From assembly GCA_963921795.1 (NCBI GenBank), contig OY997651.1, positions 40,116,356-40,180,355 of the forward strand: a stretch of DNA of 64,000 nt, given 5' to 3'. The notes under the pieces were generated by a model. The model had not been told where the DNA came from. It did no database searches and saw only the letters and a list, made by a program, of their open reading frames with translations. Of the stretch, positions 38,601-49,600 are shown one piece after another (position 1 is the stretch's first letter; the number at the start of each line of letters is the position of its first letter). The stretch comes from Nannobrachium achirus. Taxonomy: Eukaryota > Chordata > Actinopteri > Myctophiformes > Myctophidae. Made by a program: the position numbers and the translations under genes.

Positions 38601-39020
38601 AGGATGTGTGCCATTGAGCTATTTTTAGCACCCTCTGGTGGACAGATTTGCAAACACTAACAGATGTACATACAGTGTATATACACAGGCAGGATGGACT
38701 GCAAGCTATGTTTGCATGTCTCTGGGCATGCCATGACCCACTCTGTTCTGAAGGTACAGGCAAAAATGTATAAAGAATCTTAACTTACCCTGGGCAACTT
38801 ACCTGTGGAGTTTTTGTATAATGCCTTCATCTCTGTCTCTCTAGGTATAATGAATATCCTGGGCCTGCCGGTGACCCAGTGCCCGTTGGGGCTGAGCGAA
38901 GAGGGGCTTCCCATGGGGGTGCAGGTAGTGGCTGGGAAGCTACAGGACCACCTGCCCCTGGCCCTGGCTCTGTACCTGGAGAAGACCTTTGGAGGCTGGA
39001 GGGACCCAGGGGCCAACTAA
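25498..39020 (+). CDS. faah2b: FAAH2 copy B: fatty-acid amide hydrolase 2, complete, 11 coding exons
   Basis: Tandem duplicate of copy A with the same predicted activity. Coding exons: 25498-25689, 27277-27359, 27574-27710, 28231-28440, 29139-29258, 29420-29555, 31128-31245, 32180-32299, 33404-33515, 35666-35854, 38845-39020. Every exon has the same length and phase as in copy A, giving 530 aa with Lys131, Ser206 and Ser230 intact and no internal stop. By eye about 29 residues differ from copy A (roughly 94-95% identity), most of them in exons 5, 6, 8, 9 and 10; exons 2 and 7 encode identical peptides. Position 183, next to Trp182, is Phe here and Ser in copy A; human FAAH2 has an aromatic residue (Tyr) there. 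Introns 6, 9 and 10 are expanded by insertions absent from copy A. The gene looks functional, but expression cannot be judged from sequence. Confidence 0.92.
26943..27181. mobile_element. hAT-type fragment in FAAH2-B intron 1
   Basis: It contains CTCTAGAGCCGCATGCAGCTCT and ends GGGTTGCCGACCCCTG, both typical of a common vertebrate hAT non-autonomous family. The left terminus is missing. Confidence 0.5.
29566..30920. repeat. Low-complexity insertion in FAAH2-B intron 6
   Basis: Intron 6 is 1572 bp in copy B but 355 bp in copy A; homology resumes near 30920. The insert has two GGGCCCCC...GGGGGCCC hairpins (29577-29630), TTTTTT/AAAAAA fold-backs (29675-29755), a CA tract (29835-29890), C/T-rich sequence, CT tracts (30508-30544 and 30610-30692) and a 60 bp direct repeat (30740-30799 and 30800-30858). 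Confidence 0.65.
30610..30692. repeat. (CT)n microsatellite in FAAH2-B intron 6
   Basis: About 41 CT units; open frames on the other strand encode only Arg-Glu repeats. Confidence 0.95.
33303..33399. repeat. (GT)n tract forming the exon 9 acceptor region, FAAH2-B
   Basis: About 48 units, ending 4 bp before the exon 9 boundary (TGAAG|TGT). Confidence 0.9.
33820..35560. mobile_element. Complex fold-back array in FAAH2-B intron 9
   Basis: This insertion is absent from copy A, where intron 9 is only 452 bp. It starts with the hairpin GCGACCGAAGGTCGC and ends with a GCGACCTCG...CGAGGTTGC hairpin. Between them the module containing CTATATATGGAGATAG, CATATGGGACTACCGTCAT and CAGTAGCCATTGTTAGG occurs several times in both orientations. 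A 260 bp segment (about 34326-34587) is repeated almost exactly at 35157-35417. A TTCC run lies at 33871-33897. No coding frame is credible. Confidence 0.65.
34458..34535. repeat. Hairpin within the intron 9 array
   Basis: Arms AGAAAGGCCCTATCGC and GCGATAGGGCCTTTCT, extended outward by GCAAACTCCACAC and its partner. A second copy is at 35289-35369. Confidence 0.75.
35589..35651. repeat. (GT)n tract just upstream of exon 10, FAAH2-B
   Basis: About 31 units followed by CTCTACACCTTCAG and exon 10; shorter than in copy A. Confidence 0.95.
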
Positions 39021-39100
39021 AACAATGTGCTGTGTACAAGACATGTATACAGTAAACAGACACAATGCAAACAGAGGATTAGGAGATGGACCAATTCCAC

Positions 39101-39104
<4 letters not shown>

Positions 39105-39153
<49 letters not shown>
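39105..39153. repeat. (GA)n microsatellite in the FAAH2-B 3' UTR
   Basis: About 24 GA units between stop codon and poly(A) signal; copy A has none. Confidence 0.9.
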
Positions 39154-39156
<3 letters not shown>

Positions 39157-39247
39157 ACACACACAGACTTCTATATACAGTATATACTCAAGACCAAAGT
39201 TGTTTGACTTGGAGAATAATAATCAATGGCATGGGGCTTGAGGTGGC

Positions 39248-39253
39248 AATAAA
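39248..39253 (+). terminator. Polyadenylation signal AATAAA, FAAH2 copy B
   Basis: The hexamer is in the homologous place to that of copy A, in the shared context GAGGTGGCAATAAACA, 228 bases after the stop. The longer spacing is due mainly to a GA microsatellite in the 3' UTR. Confidence 0.6.
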
Positions 39254-39311
39254 CAGCACTAAAAAGGTCAAATTAGAACTTGTTTGCAAAATGAAAGGAG
39301 ATTCCCACCAA

Positions 39312-39515
39312 GTCAGGGCGGCAGTGGCTCTGAGCCTCAAGGTAGAGCGGCCACTTGGGAGCCGGAAGGTTCCCAGTTTGATCCTGGGCTCCTCCAGAGT
39401 AAGTGTCCTTGAGCAAGACACTGAAACCTTTCATGGTTTCTTCTGCCACTGGTGTATGAATGTAAAGCACAATCATTGTAAAGCGTCTTGGATATAGACG
39501 CTATATAAATGCACC
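39312..39515 (+). mobile_element. tRNA-derived SINE copy
   Basis: An A-box-like GGTAGAGCGGCC and B-box-like AGTTTGATCCTGG are followed by a tail ending CGCTATATAAATGCA, which resembles L2-type LINE tails used by fish SINEs. Confidence 0.6.
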
Positions 39516-40382
39516 ACTTATTTTACCAAAGAAGAGTTGTGATCTTATACGTATATACAAACAAGAAGTGCAGGCGCGGTAAATGGCACACCCGAGGAAC
39601 GACCACTTTTGCTGCAGTCCATTGGCTAGGACTGATCACGTGACGTGGCACACGTGCCGACGTCCTAACGTCACGCCAGCACCATACAGCACGTGTGCCA
39701 CCGGGTTGGAGGCGGTAACCGCCGTACCGCCGTACCGCGGTATACCGAGGTCTACCGCGGTGTCATTGTGCTTACCGCGGTAAAAAGACAAAAAAAAGGT
39801 CTATTTTTTATTGGAAAACAAGCGAGTTTTAAAACGGGGGAGAAGCGAGGACCGCATGCGCTCCATGCCGCTCTGCTCTGGGCCGTGTACCACACGTTGG
39901 AAGCCACATACGTCACTCACACACAGAGACCTGCAGTGTACACAGTGCACGGCTGCACGCAGGGCATAGATAGAGTACGGAGCACAACTCTTTCTCTGTA
40001 ATCCACTCGACACAAGGATGTTAATACATAGGCTACCTTGTGTTGTGGCATATCTTTTTTTATTCATACGGATTACTGGCGGAGCGCGGGCCGCGTGGAC
40101 TAAAGCCGAAAATGAAACTATTTCTCCACCGCGTCGCACGTTGTGCTCCGTCCAGCGGCGCGTCGGCGATTTTATAACCTTTTCTGTCAAGTCTTGTAAC
40201 TAAAACCTGTATATAGCAGCACTCAATCACTGCGATTTGAGAGTTGAGACGTGACGTGACGTGACGTGAGTTTACAGAATCACTGTACACGATCTGACAA
40301 CCCTTCCTTCAGCTGTTTGTGTCTGAATAGCCCAAGTAGCTAGCCTACGTAGCTTGCCTACGTTACTATGGTAACCCGACAG

Positions 40383-40444
40383 TGCAGATCTAAAAGCTCA
40401 GAACGCATCGCGGATGCGACGTGTTGTGAGCTTGTAGATCTGCT
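40383..40444. repeat. Hairpin, AGATCTACAAGCTC family
   Basis: Arms GCAGATCTAAAAGCTCA and TGAGCTTGTAGATCTGC; centre GCATCGCGGATGC. Copy 1 of the tandem duplication. Confidence 0.8.
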
Positions 40445-40781
40445 CCTTTGAAAGCCAGACACGCTGTGCTGTACGGAGAAGTATAACTCGGGCAGTCAGG
40501 CTGTGTCGCCTCTCCACTGTGGAGAAACTATTTTACTTTCTCCGTCGCACGTTGTGCTCCGTCCAGCGGCGCGTCGGCGATTTTATAACCTTTTCTGTCA
40601 AGTTGTAACTAAAACCTGTATATAGCAGCACTCAATCACTGCGATTTGAGAGTTGAGACGTGACGTGAGTTTACAGAATCACTGTACACGATCTGACAAC
40701 CCTTCCTTCAGCTGTTTGTGTCTGAATAGCCCAAGTAGCTAGCCTACGTAGCTTGCCTACGTTACTATGGTAACCCGACAG

Positions 40782-40844
40782 TGCAGATCTAAAAGCTCAG
40801 AACGCATCGCGGATGCGACGTGTTGTGAGCTTGTAGATCTGCTC
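40782..40844. repeat. Hairpin, AGATCTACAAGCTC family
   Basis: Same sequence as 40383-40444, in the second tandem copy. Confidence 0.8.
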
Positions 40845-41963
40845 CTTTGAAAGCCAGACACGCTGTGCTGTACGGAGAAGTATAACTCGGGCAGTCAGGC
40901 TGTGTCGCCCCTCCTTTTGGGAAGATGATTGCAATATTTTGGCTTATCGCCGAACCTTAATTAATAGATACGGGGGTGCGGTAATTACCGCAGTACCGGC
41001 GGTAAATGGGAAGACGGTAATCGCGGTAACAAAATGTCCATACCGCCCCAGGCCTCCACGACAGTTACAGTATGGTACACAATAGGCTACTACAGTACAG
41101 TGAGGTACAGTACACTATAGGCTACTACAGTACAGTAAGGTACAGTTACAGTAACACTACAGTATATTAAGGAAGCGGCTGCAAACTCTAGAGGTGAGCG
41201 GCCCAAAGTTTCATACATTTAGACATTAACTGGTAGGGACATGGGTATACATGCTCATAATTTCAAGGTATATAAAATATAGAGGCAGTGCCATTGTAGG
41301 CCTTTTACACTCTAGACAATGATCATTGTTTGTTATAAGATGTTTGTTTTTTCTTCCAAAACACTTCACATTTTTGAGTGGAAAAAGCTGAGCAGCTCAT
41401 TGAGAATTCCAAGTTGAGATATTGAGAAACAAACCACTTCTACAGACCGTTACTCTCACTATCCCTTTCTGTAGAGGAAATTATTCTGGTCGGTGAATCA
41501 GTTCAGACAGGACAGTCATTTCCGGTGCAAGGGAGGATACAGTGAAAATGTATGTGTTCTCTGATATACTCACTCACACAACCACAAAGTATAAGTAGGA
41601 AAAAGGTTCATCGTCCCTGCTGAGCACAACCGACCCGACCATCACGATTACGGATCTGGCGCGGACCTCCGGACTTGCTCACCAATCATCTAGGAGTGTT
41701 CAAAGGTGCTTTCGTACAGTGTGCTAAATTAATTAACACTTCTAAGTCTAGAGTCTAGACCACCAAATGTGGTTTAAAGGTGTGTAGTCTAGACTCCAGG
41801 AGCAGTGTCAATTCCATAGACAAATGAAACATAGAAAAAGTACCAACATTGTGGCACCGCCTCTTTAATATTAAAATGTAATAGTGACATTTTAGGCTAA
41901 CCTTCTGAATTGTCACTGGCATTGAAACGTCCCACAGGCAATGCTGTGGAAAGAAGTGACAAA

Positions 41964-42462
41964 TTAAAGGGATATTCCACTTTCGACAGGGAAACAGCTT
42001 ATGGGCTTTTCTCCACATACACACCCATTGTAACTTCAAACTCCATTTTAACCATGATAGATTCATTAAAAACACCCATTATTTTTTTCTGGTTACTCAT
42101 ATTACCCTTCTAATACGTGAGCAGGCCGTGTTTTTTCGATAACTTTCTTCATTTATTTTTAATAATTATTCTGGAAAATGGAAAAAATGAAATACAAAAA
42201 ATAATTATTACAAATAAATGAAAAAAGTTATCGAAAAAAATACGGCCTGCTCACGTATTAGGAGGGTAGTATGAGTCACCAGAAAAGAAATAATGGGTGT
42301 TTTTAATGAATCGATCATGGTTAAAATTAAGTTTGAAGAGGCCCTGGGCCTGGTAACATTTACATCAAATATCTAAATATTGAATCAAGCAGGTGTTCAT
42401 AAAAGCCTGATTAGACGATAAAATTACCAAAAGTTTTTTTTTAAAGTGAAATATCCCTTTAA
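41964..42462. mobile_element. TTAA-type fold-back MITE downstream of FAAH2-B
   Basis: Termini TTAAAGGGATATTCCACTTT and AAAGTGAAATATCCCTTTAA. Most of the interior is an imperfect palindrome centred near 42180, with arms sharing TAATACGTGAGCAGGCCG and its complement. No coding capacity. Confidence 0.75.
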
Positions 42463-42599
42463 TTTGCTGGCATCAAGCCGCCACCCCCGCCCCCTCTGCC
42501 TGTTAACAGGATATCTTGAGTGATTAGAACATATTTGAACAAAAACGTAATGGAACAGGTGGTCCTGGGCCAAGGAAGAACTCTAACATTACATTTCAT

Positions 42600-42690
42600 G
42601 GGCAGCCATAACTGATAGAGCCCACCTGGGAAACAAAGGGTTTCAGGTTCGATTCCCAGCCGCGGCAATGTGCAGAGGTGTTGTTGAGTA
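42600..42690 (+). mobile_element. tRNA-derived SINE fragment
   Basis: B-box-like GGTTCGATTCC preceded by an A-box-like GATAGAGCCCACC; too degraded and unstructured to be a tRNA gene. Confidence 0.4.
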
Positions 42691-43070
42691 ACACACATAA
42701 TTGCTTCCTGCCAAGTACTCAAGTCTGACCGCTTGGGTAGCAACAAGCATATCAAATTAAGATAAGATAGATAGTCAGATAACACCAATATTTAAAAAAA
42801 AGGTTCCTCATGTCCGCAAGAATAACTGAATACATCATGTCATGATATTATAGTGGACAAAAGGGACATCGTTAAAAAGAATGCCCTCTCACTGGCGGAG
42901 ATGACAGCTTCTGAAAAGTCTAGGTGGGAGCAGCGATGAGAAGAGATCCTGCAGAATCACAGCAAGTAGGACACAGATCCACATTTTGCCCCCAACAAAC
43001 AACAGAAGTAGTTTGTTGGGAAAAAAACAACAACTGGAGAGTAAAGAGAAGCTGTGGAGTCTGTTTTCGA

Positions 43071-43076
43071 TTTATT
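43071..43076 (-). terminator. Candidate polyadenylation signal of NELFA
   Basis: AATAAA on the minus strand, about 600 bases beyond the NELFA stop codon. It is the first canonical hexamer I noticed in that direction; a nearer variant signal cannot be excluded. Confidence 0.3.
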
Positions 43077-43682
43077 TTCTTCCCTTATGAAAAAGGATGA
43101 AAGAACTAAACTAAACATCTTGTGAACAGAACCTGGGACAATATGTGTCGACTGTCTGTTTAGTCTCTGATGCATACACCGTGTCACTAATCAGCCTCTA
43201 AAACACAGGTTGCAAAAGTCACATTCATACACAAAAACATGGACAGCTGTGATTTTTTTTTCTCCCCCTCTAGACACATGACATGTACGTACCCCCGTAC
43301 AAGCGCATCGCGTAAAAGGCACCGGCCTGCCCGAGATAATGATCTTTCTCTCAGTTTCATACAACTCTCCTCACCGTATGGACCACAATGACATTCAGGA
43401 ATTTGAAGGGAATTAAAACCAAAACAAACAATAAAAAGAAAAAAGCAAAGTCTTGTCTTTAAGAGTCCTGCATTTTGGCGGTGCAGGAACTTTGAGAGGA
43501 AGGATCATGACCCCCCCCCCCCTCCAAGCGCTTTGATTTGGCCCATGTATGTGCGTGTATGTGATCATCTGTATCAATGTAAACTTGTATTTTGTTTGTA
43601 TGTAGAAGTGACAACGTGTGTGTGTGTGTGTGCGTGCGCGCGCGCGCGCGTGTACAGGATTGTCCTCTGTGTCCAAAGCGCC

Positions 43683-46600
43683 TCAGGAGGTGTTGGTGAT
43701 GGGTTTGTATTTCTTGAGTCGGGTCCACTGTCCTGTGGAGTAGTTCATCTCGAACACTGTGTCGACCAGCATCGTGGTGCTTCCGGTGCCATCCGCCTTG
43801 GGCAGGACCTCCGTGTGCTCGCTTAGCTTGATCTGGATGATGTCCCCTTGCTCCGGGCAGGGGTTCTCTGCAAGATGAGGTTTAGGTTCATTATTACACA
43901 AATGGCAGAGACACACTGAAATGCATGGGCATTACAAATAGTAAAAAATCCAAGTGGGGATTGAGCGGTGCCTTAGGCTGCTCAACAGTAGGGCTGTCAC
44001 GATTATGACATTTTACATGACGATTAATTTTCTCTCAAATAATTGCGATTAACGATTTAATTGTGTTTTTGTCATTGACAATTATACATTTAGCTTGTAG
44101 GCTTTGAAGTTGCACATGGCAGATGTGACGCATAGCCTAAATATACAAAGAAATTACTGACATATTTGACAACTTTATACGTAAAAAATAACATTTATAG
44201 TGGAAATAGCCGATCTACAAGCTCACAACGCGTCGCGAGATCTGCTATTTCCACTACTTTTTGAAAGTGTTTGAAGCTATAGGAACATTTCTCAACATGG
44301 AAACTATTATGACGATTATGCAAAATAATTGGGATTACCTAAAACAAATTGCGATTAGACGATTATGTAATAATTGTGACAGCCCTACTCAACAGCGCCA
44401 CTTGAAGGTAGGTCACCCAGCAAGCGGAATTGCAGCTGTTGACGCCGTACTCACACAATACATACACGCTCGGTCAAGTGTTGGAGCGGCTGGTACCGCT
44501 CCAAAGAAATACGAATCTTACAAATAACCTGAATTGAGAAGCCCCCACCAGGAAGGACATGGTGCCTCCAGGCCTACTCCTAAAGGAGTTTGCACAATTA
44601 GAAAATATATTGGGATTAATCCTACATAGACCGACAGAACTACTGTACCTCTGGATCCAGCCATAAAGCCCAGAATGAGGGCCTTCTCTGGTCTGGTGAC
44701 CTTGTTGGCCGTCTTGAACATCTCCTGGGCAGCGTACATCTGGTCTCTCTGGGGAGCAGACACAGCATATGGTTGAGAATTTAACACAGCACATCTAAGA
44801 ACTCTAGAAAGTCTGTCTTGGCATTGGCAAGCAAGTACTGTATGTAATCAATGCAAAATAAACACAGTCCAACAGTAACACATAGTGGGGAGAAATATTG
44901 ATTACATACTCAATATTAGCATTATTAGCTATAATACTGTTATACTTGCAATGCTATACTATTTATATTATTTCCCCCTGGCCCATCATAACACTTTTAC
45001 TACTAAACTATTGAAAGAATAAAGCCTGATAAACAGCTCTTCAAGCTCAGACTAGCGCATCATAGTGCGATGCATTGTGACCTTGTACATCTGCTATTTT
45101 CAGTGTGAGAGAAACAATGCACAACCAAGCATAAATCAGGCATACAGTAAGTGTGCCGCTGGTGATGTGATCAAGTTCTGCGGATGGTCAGGTCACAGAG
45201 TGTGGTAGAGTTTAGTGGCCTATACAACGTGGTGCTGTGAAGCTTAATGGGTTAAGACTATGAAGATAAGGGAAAGTAAACCTCACTGTCCCACCGGTGC
45301 TGAGAGTGTAACAATCGACACATCCTAAGGTTGTTCCTTACCGTGAGCGAGAGGTTCTTTTTGGGCTGCGGCTGAGGCGGCGTGGGGGTCGGGGTGGCGG
45401 CCTGCGGCGTGCTCGGGGGCGGCTGTGCGGGGGTCTCCGGCTGGCTGGCCGTGGCGGCGGCCGGGGGCCCGTTGCTGGCGGGCGTGGACGCCGGCGTGCT
45501 GGGGGAGGCGGGGGTGGCGGGGCTGGCCGTGCTGCCGGCGTTGTACATGGGCGTCCTCTGCTTGTACTGACCGGGCAGGGTGGTGGTGGTGGTCGCACCG
45601 GCGGCGGCCGTGGAGGAAGCGGCGGTGGCTCCCGCGCCGCCCCCTCCCCCTGCGCCCGCCGTGGCCGACTCCTCCGGCTGCCGCGTCGACTGAAGGGCGT
45701 CCCGGCCTGATCCGCCTGCGTTAGCTGGGGGGAGGAGAGGGAGTCTTATCAGTGCATGTGAGATTATTCTGTTTAACCACATGGGAACTAGCTGAGCATG
45801 TCATAACAGCCGGATATGTTCATGGCTTTTCTGGCTTTAACACGCTGTAAGGGCGAGAAGCGACCGTTAAGTCGTGCTGAAATACGTCTGTGAAACTGCG
45901 TGTTATACACAACAATTCACAAAAGAAGACGAAGAGTGGCAACGCGCGCACGCACACACACACAGGGGTCTGTTGAACTGCGTGTAATCGTACTACGACA
46001 GGAGCCCCCAGCTGACAGAGGTGCGTTCCGTGAATCAGCGTGTTAAGCAGTGACAGCTGACTGAGCAGTGTTCGCACAGACCCATGTGAGAGGCAATCAG
46101 CGACGCACTGTATTAGAGTGACTGACAGACGTTTTCATACTAACTGCACCCTGACAGTCGCAATAATGTGAAGACGGACAAGTAACAGGGAGAGAGAGAC
46201 ATTAGGCCTGTGCAAAAAAATCGATTTACTATATTATCGTGATGTTAATGCCGGCGATTCAATTAATCGATTTTCAAAGTTCAGAATCGATTTTCCCGAT
46301 TTTATTTATTTATAAAGAAAAAAAAAAGGCGAAGGTGAAATAACCACTTTCAGTCAGAGTAAGTACAGGTCCTAAAGGAACAGTTTTAGGTCATGAGGAA
46401 GTCATGTTATGTCTAAAGCTAGCACAGTGCTGTAGGCCTGCAGCACAGCGATTTTCTTTTTCTTTTTTTTTTTTATGACTGTTGTGTTCTGTGTTTTCTG
46501 GCATCTTGACCAGGAACATGTTGTTGTAATGTTGCACTTTGGCTGAAATAAATGTCAGAAAGATTGACTGACTTTATTTGGCTGCATTGATTTGAAGTAT

Positions 46601-49600
46601 ATGATTCAACTTTTAATGTTTTATATTGTTTAGAATTGTTTTAAAATGTTTCAATATAAAAAAGCTGTACTTTTTGGGGAAAAATCGCAATAATCGTGAT
46701 TCGAATCGCAAATCGCAGAAAAATGCAATAATCGTGATATAATCGAATCGTCACCCTATGAATCGAAATCGAATCGGGAGGTAAGTGAATCGTCACAGGC
46801 CTAAGAGACAAAAATGTACTGTCAGGCTTAGAGTCAGGTATTAGAGCCTATATGCGCCTGGACCGACGCCAATAACAGACAAACATTCTGTGAAAATAGC
46901 CGATCTAGAAGCTCATAATGCTCGTGACGCGTTGTGAGCTTGTAGATCGGCTATTTCTGTAGGCTTTGGTGTAGAAGGAAAAAGGTGCCGGTCAACAAAG
47001 CACATTGATGTTCACAGCCTATAAAAAGGTTATGACATGCAGGGAAAACAAGACAGACCTGGCTGTGCCTCTGAGCTGGGAATGTAGGAGGAGGACGGCA
47101 CCATGCTGGGAGTAGCCGGCAGGTAGCTGGTTGACGGGAGGGCGCTCTCGTTGCTCAACGCCCCCAGTTTCTGAAACACAAAGACACATTGAGTGAACTT
47201 AACAGATGACCCGGTTGAGACCCAAGTTGACCGGGGTGGGATGAAATATCGAGGCCAAGACCTTTTGTGATACAAGAATATGACAAACAAGGCAAAAACA
47301 AAGACAAAGAGAGAGAGTGGAGAATACCTGTGTAGAGACCAGGCCAGCAGCATAGTCTGGCGTGGCGTTCTCAACCACTGCTGTTTCCTCTTTGGTTGCT
47401 TTCTCTCCAGCCTCCGTTTCTGAAGTGGAGGACACATATTTAAGAAGATAAAAAAAAACATCAAATTATAGCACGTAGGGATGAGACGATAAGCGATATT
47501 ATCGTTTATCGTGATAAAAAAACACTCACGATAATCCGCGTGCATGTTCGCGATTACAAAGTACCCGATCTTAGTCCATGCTACCATTGCTGAGCTAGGA
47601 TCAGTGATGTTTACAAAGGAAGTAAACGGAGGAGGAAGTGGTCACAGAGAAATTGGTTGTTCCGGCCAAAAATAATTAAGATCCGATTCCAGTTTCCAGC
47701 CCAGAACGGAAGCACTATCTTTAGGGTACTTGGGAGCCGTGATCCGAATTTGTTTTTTCAAATTAAATGAAATTATCTGGTTTCTCGGGCCGGGGCAGCC
47801 TGGACCGATGGCTTTTTCTCTGGATTCTCGGGTTGGGGGCAGTAAACGAGTTAATTAAAAGACATAACACATACAAGACGTAAAAATCTTACCCAAAGTC
47901 TTTCTTCTCCTCTTAGCCTCTCTACCAGCTCCAACCATGTCCAACTCCGAGATGTCCAGCAACTGGAAAGCAAAGTCACAAGTCACAACAATCACAAACG
48001 CATTCGGTTCATGCATTCACTTCCGAACATGGTTCGTTCAATGAATATATAATTTGGTGAATAACACAAAATATAATAAAACGTTACCTTGACCCCCCTC
48101 TCCTTCCGCAGAGGCGTGCGGGCCGGGGGAATGGCTGTGCGGTTGCTGGGAGGGCTAAACATACTGGGGGTGGTGGGACTGCGGAACGGAGCCTTGGGAA
48201 TGCCTTTCAGAGGTGCTACAATGTGAACGTAAAGAGTTTTTACATTGACAAAAATTCAGATGCAAATGGAAGAGAAGAATGAACACTATCGTCAGAGGAA
48301 CCCAACAAGAGAATCAATCAGTTGACAAATATCCCTGTATGCCTCCCTCCCTCTGAACATGTCTCAATTCAAACTCTACCATCATCACTATAAAACTGTG
48401 TGTGAGTGCGTGTGTTGAACTCACTAGTGGTGTCAATCTTTTTGACCAACCCTCTCCCTTTCGCGTGGAAAGGCAATGTCTTTTTCAGCTGTTGGGCTGT
48501 TTCCGTGGCTAAAAAGAGAAAACGGATATGGTGACGATTTAAAAGAACAGAAACAAATGAATAGAGAAAGAGAGAGAGCAGAAGAAATCACCAGTGATGG
48601 GCAAGCTACTTGGAAAATGTAGTAAGCTAAGCTACAAGCTACTCTTGATGAAATATAGCTTAAGCTACAACGAAGCTACCCACAGAAAATGTAGCAAAGC
48701 AAGCTACAAGCTACACGGCAAAAGTAGCTAACTACAACAAAGCTATTTTTTTTTTTTTTTTTTTTTTTATCAACTGCATGATCAAGTATAACTTTCCACC
48801 AAACAAATAGGCAGGCAAAAAATGCTCTGTTCGATTGATTATTATAAAACTGGAAACAAGCCCTTATGTCTGGCTTTTTGTGTCATCCTTTAATTTACTT
48901 TTCAAATTAAATGTGTACCTTTTCAGGCTGTGACCCCCCCAAAAATCCTTTTTTGAACTGGGGACCCCACCCTGACAATCAATTGGAATTAGGAGTTGAG
49001 GCATTATATTTGGTTTCACTCTATATTGTGAAAATAGCAGATCTACAAGCTCACAACGCCTCGTAACACAAGGCGTTTGGAGCTTGTAGATCTGCCATTT
49101 TCACAATTTGTGCCTCTTTTATTATAGTCAATTTGGCCAATGTTTTTATAGATGATAACTTTTTGATGCAGTTTTGGTCTTTTATTTATATATTTTTAGG
49201 TATTATAATGTCTATTAAAAGGTCCTTAAATTGCCACTTCACTGTCATTAGTTAGCTGTGGACAGAAGAGGGCACTGACTTGTGTGCTGTCGAAACAGCT
49301 GATATGCTGCAGCCAGCGGTGGACAGTAACTGAGTAAATGTACTTGAGTACTTTTACTTTTATTTGTACTTCAAGTAGCTTATTTTTAAAAGCATGTACC
49401 GGTATGCACTCTTGAATACATACGTTTATTTAAAAGCAAAGCTCTTACTTGTAACATTGTGACTGAGTTTACTGTGGATTGGAGTGTGACCAGGAGTACT
49501 CTGTACTCTTACTCAAGTACTTGGGTCGAGTACTGTCCATCTCTGGGCTGAAGCCTGATTTATGCTCCGCCCCCGGAGATCTACAAGCTCACAATGTTGG

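Larger units (their letters stand above)
40132..40916. repeat. Tandem repeat, two copies, period about 400-411 bp
   Basis: Both copies start CGTCGCACGTTGTGCTCCGT and end near GTGTCGCC. Copy 1 has a longer run of GTGAC repeats. Near-identity indicates a recent duplication. Confidence 0.85.
39700..41055. mobile_element. CGGTAAC-terminated non-autonomous element with internal tandem duplication
   Basis: The left part has repeated CCGCGGTA motifs (39716-39782) and the right part the inverted set (GGTAATTACCGCAGTACC to GGTAACAAAATGTCC, about 40979-41045). Inside, 40132-40508 is repeated at 40543-40916 with few differences apart from small indels. Each repeat holds one hairpin. The exact ends are not fixed. 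Confidence 0.55.

Noticed and set aside
45382-45724. Plus-strand frames opposite NELFA exon 9
   Set aside because: These are antisense shadows of a GC-rich coding exon.
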